A stretch of 64,000 nt of DNA, from assembly GCF_014651075.1 (NCBI RefSeq), contig NZ_BMWE01000009.1, positions 124,001-188,000 on the forward strand, given 5' to 3'. Below the pieces are notes generated by a model. The model worked only from the letters and a program-made list of their open reading frames with translations, had not been told where the DNA came from and made no database searches. This stretch comes from Streptomyces djakartensis. Lineage in GTDB: Bacteria > Actinomycetota > Actinomycetes > Streptomycetales > Streptomycetaceae. Made by a program: the position numbers and the translations under genes. The stretch's first letter is position 1. Each line of letters begins with the position of its first letter. This document shows positions 42,329 to 51,396 of the stretch, in pieces.

Positions 42329-42376
42329 GCACAGTGTTGGGCGAACCGTCGTACCACTGGGGACCTGGGGGGTTCT

Positions 42377-43855
42377 GTGCGGCAGGGGGGATTAGCCAGC
42401 CCGTTTCCGTCGGCGCGCGGGCAGCTGACGGACGGGGCCATCGGACAGCCCGCGATCGACTGGGAGCAGCGGTACCGCCGTACCGTGATCACCGGCGATA
42501 CCGTGGCCACCGCCGTCGTGGTGGCGGCGATCGGCAACTTCTTCGGGGCCCGGGACGCGGCCAACTGGCATGAGAAGTGGGGGATTCTCGCGTTCGGCAC
42601 CTGGCTGCTGGTGCTGGGGGCCCTCGCGGTGAGCCGGGCGTGGGCTCCGGCCGTGCTCGGCCAGGGCGCCGAGGAGTTCCGCCGGCTGGGACGCTCACTG
42701 TTCATGGCGACCGTCGTCCTGGCGCTCGGCGGGATCGCCCTCACCTCGCGCAACATCAAGCTGTGGATCTTCGTCGCGGTCCCCGCGATCGCGCTCATCG
42801 TCATGACCGCGCGGTATCTGCTGCGCCTCTGGCTGCACAGACAGCGGAAGGACGGACGGTGCCTGCGGCCGGTGCTCGCCGCCGGGAGCCCGGCCACCGT
42901 GCGCGACCTGATCACCCGGACCCGCAAGTTCCCGCACCTCGGCTGGCGGGTGGACGCGGTGTGCACGGCGGACGGTCGCGGGCTCGACGGTGACGAGCTG
43001 GACGGAGTGCCGGTGGTCGGTCGGCTGACGGACGTGGCCAAGCACGTCCGCCACGACGGCTACCGCGTCGTCGCGGTCACACCGGACCCGCACTGGTCAC
43101 CGGACCGGCTGCAGCGGCTGGCCTGGAACCTCGAAGGCGGCGACACCGAAATGGTCGTGGCTCCCGTGCTGATGGAGGTGGCCGGTCCACGGCTGCACGT
43201 CGACGCGGTGCTCGGGATCCCGCTGCTGCGGGTCAGCATGCCGGCCTTCACCGGCGGCCGCCGGGCGGTCAAAGGGGTCGTCGACCGAGTAGGCGCAACG
43301 TTTCTGCTGATGGTGTGCGCGCCGCTGATGGCCGTCGTCGCGCTGCTCGTGCTGGTGGACAGCCGGGGCGGGGTGTTCTACCGGCAGCGCAGGGTCGGCA
43401 AGGACGGCCGCGAGTTCACCATTCTCAAGTTCCGCACCATGGTCGCCGGGGCCCACGAGGCACGGGGTGAGCTGGCCGACCGCAACGAGGGCTCCGGCCT
43501 GCTGTTCAAGCTCCACCGGGATCCGCGGGTGACCCGGGTGGGTGCGGTGCTGCGCCGGTACTCGATCGACGAGCTCCCGCAGCTCTTCAACGTGCTCGGC
43601 GGATCGATGTCGCTCGTCGGTCCGCGGCCTCCGCTACCGGAGGAGTCCGCAGCGTACGGACCGGACATCCGGCGGCGGCTGCTGGTCAAGCCGGGGCTCA
43701 CCGGCCTCTGGCAGATCAGCGGACGCAGCGACCTGTCGTGGGAGGAGGCGGTCCGGCTGGACCTGCGGTACGTGGAGGACTGGTCGCTCGCCCTGGACAC
43801 AGTGATCTTGTGGAAGACGCTGCGTGCGGTGCTCTCCGGGCAGGGGGCCTACTGA
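42377..43855 (+). CDS. Polyprenyl glycosylphosphotransferase (priming sugar transferase)
   Basis: A 492-residue PHPT-type enzyme (WbaP/CpsE-like) that moves a sugar-1-phosphate onto undecaprenyl phosphate to start each repeat unit. Four N-terminal membrane helices (residues ~35-155), a Rossmann-like CoA-binding-type domain, a fifth membrane segment (RVGATFLLMVCAPLMAVVALLVLV) and the catalytic bacterial transferase domain follow: FTILKFRTMVAGA, RRYSIDELPQLFNVL, MSLVGPRPPLPEE, PGLTGLWQISGRSDLSW. GTG 42377 has a G-rich RBS. First gene of a 16-gene co-directional operon. Confidence 0.93.
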   Translation: MRQGGLASPFPSARGQLTDGAIGQPAIDWEQRYRRTVITGDTVATAVVVAAIGNFFGARDAANWHEKWGILAFGTWLLVLGALAVSRAWAPAVLGQGAEEFRRLGRSLFMATVVLALGGIALTSRNIKLWIFVAVPAIALIVMTARYLLRLWLHRQRKDGRCLRPVLAAGSPATVRDLITRTRKFPHLGWRVDAVCTADGRGLDGDELDGVPVVGRLTDVAKHVRHDGYRVVAVTPDPHWSPDRLQRLAWNLEGGDTEMVVAPVLMEVAGPRLHVDAVLGIPLLRVSMPAFTGGRRAVKGVVDRVGATFLLMVCAPLMAVVALLVLVDSRGGVFYRQRRVGKDGREFTILKFRTMVAGAHEARGELADRNEGSGLLFKLHRDPRVTRVGAVLRRYSIDELPQLFNVLGGSMSLVGPRPPLPEESAAYGPDIRRRLLVKPGLTGLWQISGRSDLSWEEAVRLDLRYVEDWSLALDTVILWKTLRAVLSGQGAY

Positions 43856-43934
43856 TGGCGGGGCTGCGGCGGGGCGGTCCCGCCGACGCGCGGAACGCAG
43901 GCCGCAGGGGCCTGACTTGGGGGGAGGACGCGTC

Positions 43935-45260
43935 ATGAGAATCAGCGTTTTCGGGCTGGGCTACGTGGGCTGCGTGTCGGCCGCGTGCCTGGCCGGCATG
44001 GGGCACGAGGTCATCGGGGTGGACGTGAACCAGGTCAAGGTCGGCCTGGTCAACGACGGCAAGGCCCCGGTGGTCGAGGAACGGATCGGCGAGCTCATCG
44101 CCGAGGCCGTGCGGACCGGGGCGTTACGCGCCACCGGCGACGTCCGCGAGGCCATCACGGGCAGCGAGGTGTCGCTGATCTGCGTGGGCACGCCGTCGGA
44201 GCCCAACGGCAGCCTGTGCACCACCTACCTGGAGCGGGTCACCGAGGAGATCGGCGCCGCACTGGCGGAGCGGGCCGGGCAAGGGGGACGGCACACCGTC
44301 GTGTTCCGCAGCACCATGCTCCCGGGCACCTGCCTGAACCTGCTGGTGCCGCTCCTCGAGAAGTACGTCGGCGGTACGGCCGGGGCCGACTTCGGGGTCG
44401 CGGTCAACCCGGAGTTCCTCCGCGAGGGCACGAGCGTGCGGGACTTCTTCGACCCGCCCAAGACCGTCATCGGCGAACTCGACCCGGCGAGCGGCGACGT
44501 GGTGGCGGCGCTGTACGAGGGCTTGCCCGGCGAGGTGTTCCGGGTGCCGGTCCCGACGGCCGAGGCGATCAAGTACGCGGACAACGCGTTCCACGGTCTC
44601 AAGATCGGCTTCGCGAACGAACTGGGCGCGGTGTGCCAGGCGCTCGGAGTGGACTCGCACCAGGTGATGGACGTGTTCCTGGCCGACCGCAAGCTGAACA
44701 TCAGCCCCGCCTACCTGCGGCCCGGTTTCGCCTTCGGCGGCTCCTGCCTGCCGAAGGACCTGCGCAGTCTGGTCCACGCGGCGCGGCGGGCCGACGTCTC
44801 GGTGCCGATCCTCTCCCATGTGCTGCCCTCCAACTCCGACCATCTGCAGCGGGCGGTGGAGCTGGTCGAGCGGACCGGCAAACGCCGGGTCGGCCTCTTC
44901 GGGTTGTCCTTCAAGCCCGGCACCGACGACCTCCGCGAGAGCCCGCTCGTCGAACTGGCGGAGAGGCTCTTCGGCAAGGGCTACGACCTGCGGATCCACG
45001 ACGCCAACGTGAGCCTGGCCCGGCTGATCGGCGCCAACCGCGAGTACGTCGAGACCCGGCTGCCGCACCTGGCGCAGCTGCTCGCGGACTCCGTCGGGGA
45101 GGTGCTCGATCACGCCGAGGTGTGCCTGGTCGGGACCAGGGATCCGGCCGTGCTGTCGGCGCTGCCCCATGGGGACGACCCGGTGATCGTCGACCTCGTC
45201 CGCCTGCCCGACGCCGAGGCGCGCCGGGCCGAGCCGGGGTACGTGGGCCTTGCCTGGTGA
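43935..45260 (+). CDS. GDP-mannose 6-dehydrogenase-like (AlgD-type) nucleotide-sugar dehydrogenase
   Basis: A 441-residue NAD-dependent dehydrogenase. The Rossmann motif GLGYVG (7-12), DFGVAVNPEFLREGTSVRDFFDPPKTVIG and catalytic C271 in GFAFGGSCLPKDLRSL are family features. ISPAYLRPGFAFGGS and SHVLPSNSDHLQRAVELV favour AlgD (GDP-mannose to GDP-mannuronate) over UDP-glucose dehydrogenases. It would supply the uronic acid donor. ATG 43935 has GGGGAGG 7 nt upstream. Overlaps the following TTG-start glycosyltransferase by 11 nt. UDP-glucose specificity is not excluded. Confidence 0.88.
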   Translation: MRISVFGLGYVGCVSAACLAGMGHEVIGVDVNQVKVGLVNDGKAPVVEERIGELIAEAVRTGALRATGDVREAITGSEVSLICVGTPSEPNGSLCTTYLERVTEEIGAALAERAGQGGRHTVVFRSTMLPGTCLNLLVPLLEKYVGGTAGADFGVAVNPEFLREGTSVRDFFDPPKTVIGELDPASGDVVAALYEGLPGEVFRVPVPTAEAIKYADNAFHGLKIGFANELGAVCQALGVDSHQVMDVFLADRKLNISPAYLRPGFAFGGSCLPKDLRSLVHAARRADVSVPILSHVLPSNSDHLQRAVELVERTGKRRVGLFGLSFKPGTDDLRESPLVELAERLFGKGYDLRIHDANVSLARLIGANREYVETRLPHLAQLLADSVGEVLDHAEVCLVGTRDPAVLSALPHGDDPVIVDLVRLPDAEARRAEPGYVGLAW

Positions 45261-46515
45261 CGCGGTCGGCGGTGACGGGGCGGGCCGGCGCGCGCTCATC
45301 CTGGTGGAGAACCTGTCGGTGCCGTTCGACCGGCGTGTGTGGCAGGAGTGCACGACGCTGCGCGACGCGGGCTGGGAGGTGCACGTCATCTGCCCGCAGG
45401 GCGGCAAGCGGGACACCGAGGCGGAAGCCGAGATCGACGGTGTGCGGATCCACCGCTACCCGTTGCGCGCGGCCACCGGAGGCCCGGCCGGCTACCTGCG
45501 GGAGTACGGAACGGCCCTGTGGCACACGGCCCGGCTGGCCCGCAAGGTCGGACCCGTGGACGTGGTCCACGCCTGCAACCCGCCCGACCTGCTGTTCCTG
45601 CCGGCCCTGTGGCTGAAGCGGCGCGGCGCGCGGTTCGTCTTCGACCAGCACGACCTGGTACCCGAGCTGTACCTCTCCCGGTTCGGACGCGGCGAGGACC
45701 TGCTCTACCGCGCCGTGTGCGCGCTGGAACGGTGGACCTACCGGGCCGCGGACATCGTGCTCGCCACGAACGAGAGCTACCGGGACGTCGCGGTGCGCCG
45801 TGGTGGCCGGCGGCCGGAGGACGTCTTCGTGGTGCGCAGCGCCCCCGCGAGCGACCGGTTCCGACCGGTGCCGCCTGAGCCGGAGTTGAAGCGCGGGAAG
45901 CCTCATCTGCTGTGCTACCTCGGTGTGATGGGTCCGCAGGACGGAGTCGACTACGCCCTGCGCGCCCTGGCGAAGCTGCGCGACGAGCTCGGACGGACCG
46001 ACTGGCACGCGGTGTTCGTCGGCGCCGGCGACGCCTTCGACGCGATGGTGGAGCTGTCCCGGCGGCTCGGGCTCACCGATCAGGTGCGGTTCACCGGGCG
46101 CGTTCCGGACGCCGACCTGGTGCGCCACCTGTCCACCGCGGACGTGTGCCTCTCCCCCGACCCGCGCAACCCGCTCAACGACGTGTCGACCATGAACAAG
46201 GTCCTGGAGTACATGGCGATGGGCCGGCCGATCGTCTCGTTCGACCTGAAGGAGGCGCGCGTGTCCGCCGGTGACGCCGCCGTCTACGCGCCCGCCGACG
46301 ACGAGGCCCAGTTCGCCAAGCTCATCGCGGTGTTGCTGGACGACCCGGAGAAGCGGGCCCGGATGGGCGAGATCGGCCAGGAGCGGATCAGCGGGCCGCT
46401 GTCCTGGCGGAAGTCGCAGGAGTCGCTGCTCGCCGCCTATGCCGCCGCCTGCCGTGGCCGCACTCCGGTGTCGGCGAACCGCCCGGTACGAGCAGGGAAG
46501 AGGCCGCGCAGTTGA
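45250..46515 (+). CDS. Family 4 glycosyltransferase
   Basis: A 421-residue GT-B glycosyltransferase. ILVENLSVPFDRRVWQECTTLRDAG is the acceptor-side start of the WbuB-like GT4 subgroup; KPHLLCYLGVMGPQDGVDYALRAL and PLNDVSTMNKVLEYMAMGRPIVSFDLKE are the donor-binding region with the conserved Glu. The most plausible start is TTG 45250, inside the end of the dehydrogenase gene; no better in-frame start exists nearby. Adds a sugar to the lipid-linked repeat. Specificity unknown. Confidence 0.9.
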   Translation: MPGDAVGGDGAGRRALILVENLSVPFDRRVWQECTTLRDAGWEVHVICPQGGKRDTEAEAEIDGVRIHRYPLRAATGGPAGYLREYGTALWHTARLARKVGPVDVVHACNPPDLLFLPALWLKRRGARFVFDQHDLVPELYLSRFGRGEDLLYRAVCALERWTYRAADIVLATNESYRDVAVRRGGRRPEDVFVVRSAPASDRFRPVPPEPELKRGKPHLLCYLGVMGPQDGVDYALRALAKLRDELGRTDWHAVFVGAGDAFDAMVELSRRLGLTDQVRFTGRVPDADLVRHLSTADVCLSPDPRNPLNDVSTMNKVLEYMAMGRPIVSFDLKEARVSAGDAAVYAPADDEAQFAKLIAVLLDDPEKRARMGEIGQERISGPLSWRKSQESLLAAYAAACRGRTPVSANRPVRAGKRPRS

Positions 46516-47882
46516 GCGATGACACGATCCGCCTCGTCACGATCGGGCGGATACTCCGCCGGCGATGGCGGCTGCTCGCCGTCCTCGCCGTGGTGGGCGC
46601 ACTGGTCGGCTACGGCACCTCGGTGGTGGTCCTCCCACCGCGGTACACCGCGTCGGCGTCGGTACTGCTGCCGGGGCAGTGGGAGGAGCGCGAACTGCTC
46701 ACCCAGGTGGACATCGCGACCAGTTCGGCGGTGGCCGACCGCGCGGCCGCGGCTCTGCACTGGCCCGGCTTCGACGGCACCGAGCTGCGGGAGCGCGTGA
46801 GCGCCAAGGCCGCCGACGGGAACATCATCACGGTCTCGGGTACGGCCGGCACCCCGGAGCGCGCCCAGCGGCTCTGCGACCAGGTGGCCGGGGAGTTCGT
46901 GGCCTTCGCCGCGCGGGTCGCGGGCGGCGGCACCGACGCCGCGGCGGCCACGGACGCCGAGGCGCTGCGGAAGAAGGTCCAGGAGACCGACCGCCGCATC
47001 ACCGAGCTGGCCGAGGCGGCCGATCCGGGACGGAGCGTGGAGAGCGTGCAGGCCCGCACCGCGCTGGAGAACCTGCGCACCTCCCTGGAACAAGCCATGA
47101 AGAAACTGGACGAGGCCGGCCCGGCGACCGGCAAGGCCGGCATGGTCGTGATGGGCCCCGCCGCCCGGCCGGCCGGCGAGGCGCCGCCGACGCGGACGCA
47201 GCTCGTCGCCGCCGGGGCGCTGCTGTCCTTCCTGCTCACCGTCATCGGCCATCTCGTCACCGCACGGATGAACCGCAGGCTGCGCACCGAACCGGAGATC
47301 GCCGCGGCGCTCGGCTCGACGCTCCTCGGCACCGTCGACGTGCCGGGTGAACGGGACCCGCACCGGCCCGGAGCCGGCGGCCCACGAGCCCGGATCCGCC
47401 GGCTCCTCGGCGTCGACACCCGGTGGGACCTGCCGGCCCCGCGGAAGTCCGGCGACGAGGCCGGCAGACGGCTCCGCTACCGGCGGGTGTGCGCCCGCCT
47501 GAGGGACCGGCTGCCGGCGTCCGGACCGCTGCTGGTCGTCGTACCGGACGGCGACGGGACGGCCCGCCGGGCCGCGGGGCAGCTCGTCGCCGAGGCCAGG
47601 GGCGGTCCGCCGCTGCGGGTGGTGGAGGTGCCGGTGGACCGGCCGCTGGTGCCGGACGGCGACGCCGAGTCCGGCGCCCTGGTGATGCTCAGCGCCGGCA
47701 GCTGGACCGCGGAGGAGCTCGCCGGTGTCGCCGAGGCGTGCGCGGACGGCGGACACGAGGTCGTCGGCTTCGTCATCGCCCATCTGGTCCAGGCCGGCCC
47801 CGCACGGTCCGCCGGCCGGCTTTCGGACGACGCCACTCCGGCGCTCGCGGTGCGCGGCCACGCGACGGGGGGTTCGGCGTGA
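46512..47882 (+). CDS. Wzz/CapA-like chain-length protein with degenerate C-terminal domain
   Basis: A 456-residue protein with two membrane segments: LLAVLAVVGALVGYGTSVVVL near residue 30 and LVAAGALLSFLLTVIGHLV near residue 245, enclosing an extracytoplasmic helical region (Wzz fold). The C-terminal ~170 residues look like a CpsD/BY-kinase-type P-loop domain that has lost its P-loop: the position of the Walker A reads LLVVVPDGDGTARRAAG. TTG 46512 overlaps the previous stop. It likely controls polymer length or export with the next gene rather than acting as a kinase. Confidence 0.8.
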   Translation: MSDDTIRLVTIGRILRRRWRLLAVLAVVGALVGYGTSVVVLPPRYTASASVLLPGQWEERELLTQVDIATSSAVADRAAAALHWPGFDGTELRERVSAKAADGNIITVSGTAGTPERAQRLCDQVAGEFVAFAARVAGGGTDAAAATDAEALRKKVQETDRRITELAEAADPGRSVESVQARTALENLRTSLEQAMKKLDEAGPATGKAGMVVMGPAARPAGEAPPTRTQLVAAGALLSFLLTVIGHLVTARMNRRLRTEPEIAAALGSTLLGTVDVPGERDPHRPGAGGPRARIRRLLGVDTRWDLPAPRKSGDEAGRRLRYRRVCARLRDRLPASGPLLVVVPDGDGTARRAAGQLVAEARGGPPLRVVEVPVDRPLVPDGDAESGALVMLSAGSWTAEELAGVAEACADGGHEVVGFVIAHLVQAGPARSAGRLSDDATPALAVRGHATGGSA

Positions 47883-49441
47883 CGACGAGTACGACGTCAC
47901 AGTCGTCGGCCGCTGTTCCGCTCCTCGACCTGCAGGCGCTGGTGGTGGCGGTGCGCAGGCGCCGCCGCCTGTGGTGCGCCATGGCCCTGCTCGGCCTGCT
48001 GCTCGGCGCGGCGGTGGCGGTCCTGCTCCCGCCGCCGCCGAGCGCGGTGACCAAGGTGCTGGTCACGCACGAGGACGACCAGCCGAACGACACAGGAACG
48101 CTGATCCGCACCGACGTCGCGCTGCTGGAGACCACGCGGGTCGCCGGCATGGCCCTGAAGTCCCTCAAGTCCCCGGAAAGGCCCGAGGACTTCATGCGCG
48201 ACTACCGGGGCACGGGCCTGACCAACAACCTGCTGCAGATCGAGGTGAACGGCGACAGCGACGCGGAGGCGGTGGCCCGGGCCCGGGCGCTGGCCGACGC
48301 GTTCGTCACGGACCACGTGCGGCGGATGCGGCGGGCCGCGAACGCCGAGGCCGAGGCACTGCTCGACCAGCGTGACCGCATGCGGGAGGAGCTCGCCCGG
48401 GTCAACAAGGAGATCGGAGACCGGCCGCCGGGCAGCGACCCGAAGGCCTCGGCGAGCATCGAGTCGCTCTTCGCCCGCCGGGCCGAACTCAACTCGCGCA
48501 TCGCGGATTTCGACCAGCGCGCCACTCAGGCGCGTACCGGCACGCCCGAGGTCATCGCCGGTACCCAGATCGTGGACGCCCCGCGTGCGGTGCGGCACTC
48601 CCTGCCGAAGGCCGCTGTCACGGACGCCGGGATCGGGCTCGTCCTCGGGCTCGTCCTCGGACTCGCGCTGGCCGCGGTCACCACGGTCGTGGCGGACCGC
48701 CCCGTGCTGCGCCGGGACATCGCGGCGAACCTGGGCGCCTCGGTCATCGCGGAGCTGCCCCGCGCGTCCCTGCGGCCGGGCGGCGGGTGGCGGCGCCGGC
48801 GGACCCGGGCGGCACGCGAACGGCTCACCACGACCCTCACCCGCTGCGTGCGCGGCTCCGAGGAACCGGTGTCGCTGCTGGAACTGGGCTGTGCGCGCGG
48901 CACGTGTGTGATCGCCCTGGACGTCGCCCGGGTCCTGGCGAAGGAGGGGCCGCTGGTCGTCGTCGACGGCCTGCCCGGCCCGCGGCTGGCGGACCGCCGC
49001 CCGAAGCCGGGAGACCCGGCCGTGGTCAGCGGCGAGCACGCCGCGGCCATGTCACCTCAAGGATGCCGGCTCGGCGTCGGCTCGGTGGCGCCCGGCACGG
49101 CGTGGACCGACCTGCGGTACCTCGGCACCCGGACGGTGCTCGTCGTGCGGGCCGGGCACGGCAGCGCCGCATGGCTGCACACCGTGGCGCGGCAGCTCGC
49201 GGACCAGCGCGTCGAGGTGATCGGCGTGGTGCTGATCGACCCCGACCCGCGGGACCGGACCGACGGCACGCTGTGGGACGGGCTGCACACCGCGCTGCGC
49301 GGCCGCGGCGAGCGACCGGCCCGGCAGGGCGGTGGGGGCACCTCCCACGCCGTTCAGGCAGTGGGCGAGGGCAGGCGGCGGGCGGAACGACAGCCGATGC
49401 GGGCCGCACTCGTCCCGGACAACGACCAGGAGGCGCGGTAG
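47879..49441 (+). CDS. Second Wzz-like protein with degenerate tyrosine-kinase-like domain
   Basis: A 520-residue protein: membrane segment LWCAMALLGLLLGAAVAVLL, a coiled-coil-prone extracytoplasmic part (RRMRRAANAEAEALLDQRDRMREELARVN), second membrane segment GIGLVLGLVLGLALAAVTTVV, then a BY-kinase-like cytoplasmic domain. Its Walker A position is LELGCARGTCVIALDVARVL, lacking GK[ST], and the A' position is VVVDGLPG. No Tyr-rich tail is present. GTG 47879 overlaps the previous stop. It resembles the preceding protein in layout, suggesting duplication and division of the Wzc architecture. Confidence 0.8.
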   Translation: MTTSTTSQSSAAVPLLDLQALVVAVRRRRRLWCAMALLGLLLGAAVAVLLPPPPSAVTKVLVTHEDDQPNDTGTLIRTDVALLETTRVAGMALKSLKSPERPEDFMRDYRGTGLTNNLLQIEVNGDSDAEAVARARALADAFVTDHVRRMRRAANAEAEALLDQRDRMREELARVNKEIGDRPPGSDPKASASIESLFARRAELNSRIADFDQRATQARTGTPEVIAGTQIVDAPRAVRHSLPKAAVTDAGIGLVLGLVLGLALAAVTTVVADRPVLRRDIAANLGASVIAELPRASLRPGGGWRRRRTRAARERLTTTLTRCVRGSEEPVSLLELGCARGTCVIALDVARVLAKEGPLVVVDGLPGPRLADRRPKPGDPAVVSGEHAAAMSPQGCRLGVGSVAPGTAWTDLRYLGTRTVLVVRAGHGSAAWLHTVARQLADQRVEVIGVVLIDPDPRDRTDGTLWDGLHTALRGRGERPARQGGGGTSHAVQAVGEGRRRAERQPMRAALVPDNDQEAR

Positions 49442-49444
49442 GAC

Positions 49445-51379
49445 ATGTGTGGCATCGCGGGTACGTTCCGATGGCCTGAGGGGAAGCTGGTGACCGACCG
49501 GCTCACCGACACCCTCGCCCACCGCGGCCCGGACGGGGCGGGCCGATACAGCCATCCCGTGGGTGACGGCGAGGTGCACTTCGGGCACCGCCGACTCGCC
49601 GTCATCGATTTGTCCGCAACCGGCGCCCAGCCGATGGTCTCGGACGGCCTCGCCCTGACGTACAACGGCGAGCTGTACAACGCGCCCGAGCTGCGGGCCG
49701 AACTGGCGGCCGCCGGGGCGCGCTTCAGGGGTACCTCGGACACCGAGGTGCTGCTGGAGGCCTGGCGGCGCTGGGGCACGAACTGCCTGCCCCGGCTGCG
49801 CGGCATGTTCGCGTTCGGGATCTTCGACGAGCGCACCGGTGAACTGGTGCTGGCCCGCGATCAGTTGGGCGTCAAGCCGCTGTTCCTGCTCCGGCGGGGC
49901 GCGGGCCTGGTGTTCGCCTCCGAGCTCAAGGCGCTGGCCGCCGCGACCGGCGGGGCGCTGGAGGTGGACCACGCGGCACTGGTGGCCTCGCTCCTCTACT
50001 ACTGGGTGCCGGACTCACGCTGCGCGCTGCGCGAGGCGGAGAAGCTGCCGCCGGGGAGCTGGCTCAGGTGCCGGGCCGACGGCCGGGTGGAGCGGGGCCG
50101 GTTCTGGAACCTCAAGGACGTCGCGGCCGAGGGCCAGGAGCGGGCCCGGACCGGCGAGCGGCCGGACATCGCCGCCACCGTCGAGGAGTCGACACGGCGC
50201 CACCTGCTCTCCGACGTCCCCGTGGCGACGTTCCTCTCCGGCGGCCTCGACTCCAGCTATCTGACCGCGCTGGCCGCCCGCCACCGGCCCGGGATCTCCG
50301 CCTACACGATCGGGTTCCGCGCCGAGGACGCCAGGTTCGAGGCGATGCCGGACGACCTGCGCTACGCCCGGCAGGTGGCCGAGCGGTTCGGCGTCGACCT
50401 GCACGAGATCGAGATCGCCCCGAACGTGCTCGACCTGCTGCCGCGGATGACGTACCACCTGGACGAGCCGATCGGCGACCCAGCGGCGATCAACACGTTT
50501 CTCATCTGTACGGCCGCCCGGGAGGCCGGGGTCAAGGTGATGCTCTCCGGGATGGGCGCCGACGAACTGTTCGCCGGATACCGCAAGCACCTGGCCAACC
50601 TGCTCGCGCTGCGCTACCAGCGTGTCCCGCGGCCCCTGCGGCGCGGGGTGTCCGCGGCCGTGGACCGGCTGCCGGTCGCCACCTCCCGCCGCGGGTACCG
50701 GTCGGTGCGCTTCGCGAAGCGGTTCCTCTCCTTCGCCGATCTGCCGGAGGAGACCGCGTTCCGGCGCAGCTACACCCTGTACGACCGGGGCGAGCTGCTC
50801 GCCCTGGTCGATCCGGACCTGGCCGGAACGGTCGAGGACGTGCTGACCGAGCACGCGGACGTCTACCAGGACAACGACCTCGGCGACTTCGTCAACCGCA
50901 TGTGCCTGGGCGACGCCCGGATGTTCCTGCCGGGCCTCAACCTCACCTACACCGACCGCTCCAGCATGGCCGCGTCGACCGAGGTGCGGGTGCCGTACGT
51001 GGACGTCGAGGTGGTGAAGGCGGCGTTCGCGGTGCCCGGCGACCGCAAGATCGTCGGGCGGCAGGGCAAGGCCGTCCTCAAGGAGGCGGCCGGCTCGGTC
51101 CTGCCCCGGGAGATCGTCCACCGGCCCAAGGGCCTGTTCAGCGCCCCGCTGCGGGCCTGGATGAGCCGCGACCTGGCGCCGCTGGTGCGCGAGGTGGTCA
51201 ACGACGGCGAACTCGTCCGTTCCGGGTTCCTGCGCCGTGACGCGCTGGCGCGGATGGTCGCCGAGGACGCCGCCGGGCAGCGGGACTTCTCCAAGCATCT
51301 GTGGCATGTGCTGACCCTCGAGTACTGGTATCGCGACGCGACCTCCCGGTCCGGCCAGAGCACTCGGTTACCGGCTTAG
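49445..51379 (+). CDS. Asparagine synthase-type amidotransferase
   Basis: A 644-residue glutamine-hydrolysing AsnB-family enzyme. C2 of MCGIAGTF is the glutaminase nucleophile; the synthetase domain has ATFLSGGLDSSYLTALAA (PP-loop SGGLDS) and LSGMGADELFAGYRKH. In polysaccharide clusters such enzymes amidate uronic acids rather than make asparagine (known example: WbtH-type in O-antigen loci). With the upstream GDP-uronate dehydrogenase, a uronamide is a reasonable prediction. ATG 49445 has CCAGGAGG upstream. Full length. Confidence 0.92.
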   Translation: MCGIAGTFRWPEGKLVTDRLTDTLAHRGPDGAGRYSHPVGDGEVHFGHRRLAVIDLSATGAQPMVSDGLALTYNGELYNAPELRAELAAAGARFRGTSDTEVLLEAWRRWGTNCLPRLRGMFAFGIFDERTGELVLARDQLGVKPLFLLRRGAGLVFASELKALAAATGGALEVDHAALVASLLYYWVPDSRCALREAEKLPPGSWLRCRADGRVERGRFWNLKDVAAEGQERARTGERPDIAATVEESTRRHLLSDVPVATFLSGGLDSSYLTALAARHRPGISAYTIGFRAEDARFEAMPDDLRYARQVAERFGVDLHEIEIAPNVLDLLPRMTYHLDEPIGDPAAINTFLICTAAREAGVKVMLSGMGADELFAGYRKHLANLLALRYQRVPRPLRRGVSAAVDRLPVATSRRGYRSVRFAKRFLSFADLPEETAFRRSYTLYDRGELLALVDPDLAGTVEDVLTEHADVYQDNDLGDFVNRMCLGDARMFLPGLNLTYTDRSSMAASTEVRVPYVDVEVVKAAFAVPGDRKIVGRQGKAVLKEAAGSVLPREIVHRPKGLFSAPLRAWMSRDLAPLVREVVNDGELVRSGFLRRDALARMVAEDAAGQRDFSKHLWHVLTLEYWYRDATSRSGQSTRLPA

Positions 51380-51396
51380 GAATCAGAGGAGTTCGG

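Larger units (their letters stand above)
41900..42376. other. Divergent intergenic region before the polysaccharide operon
   Basis: 477 bp without a gene. It holds the upstream region of the second Usp gene (minus) and the promoter region of the polysaccharide operon (plus). Related AT-richer motifs GATGATCTATCGATC (near 42117) and GATGATCGATCGG (near 42179) and a 40-bp-period repeat (42258-42328) lie here. No definite -35/-10 assigned. Confidence 0.5.
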
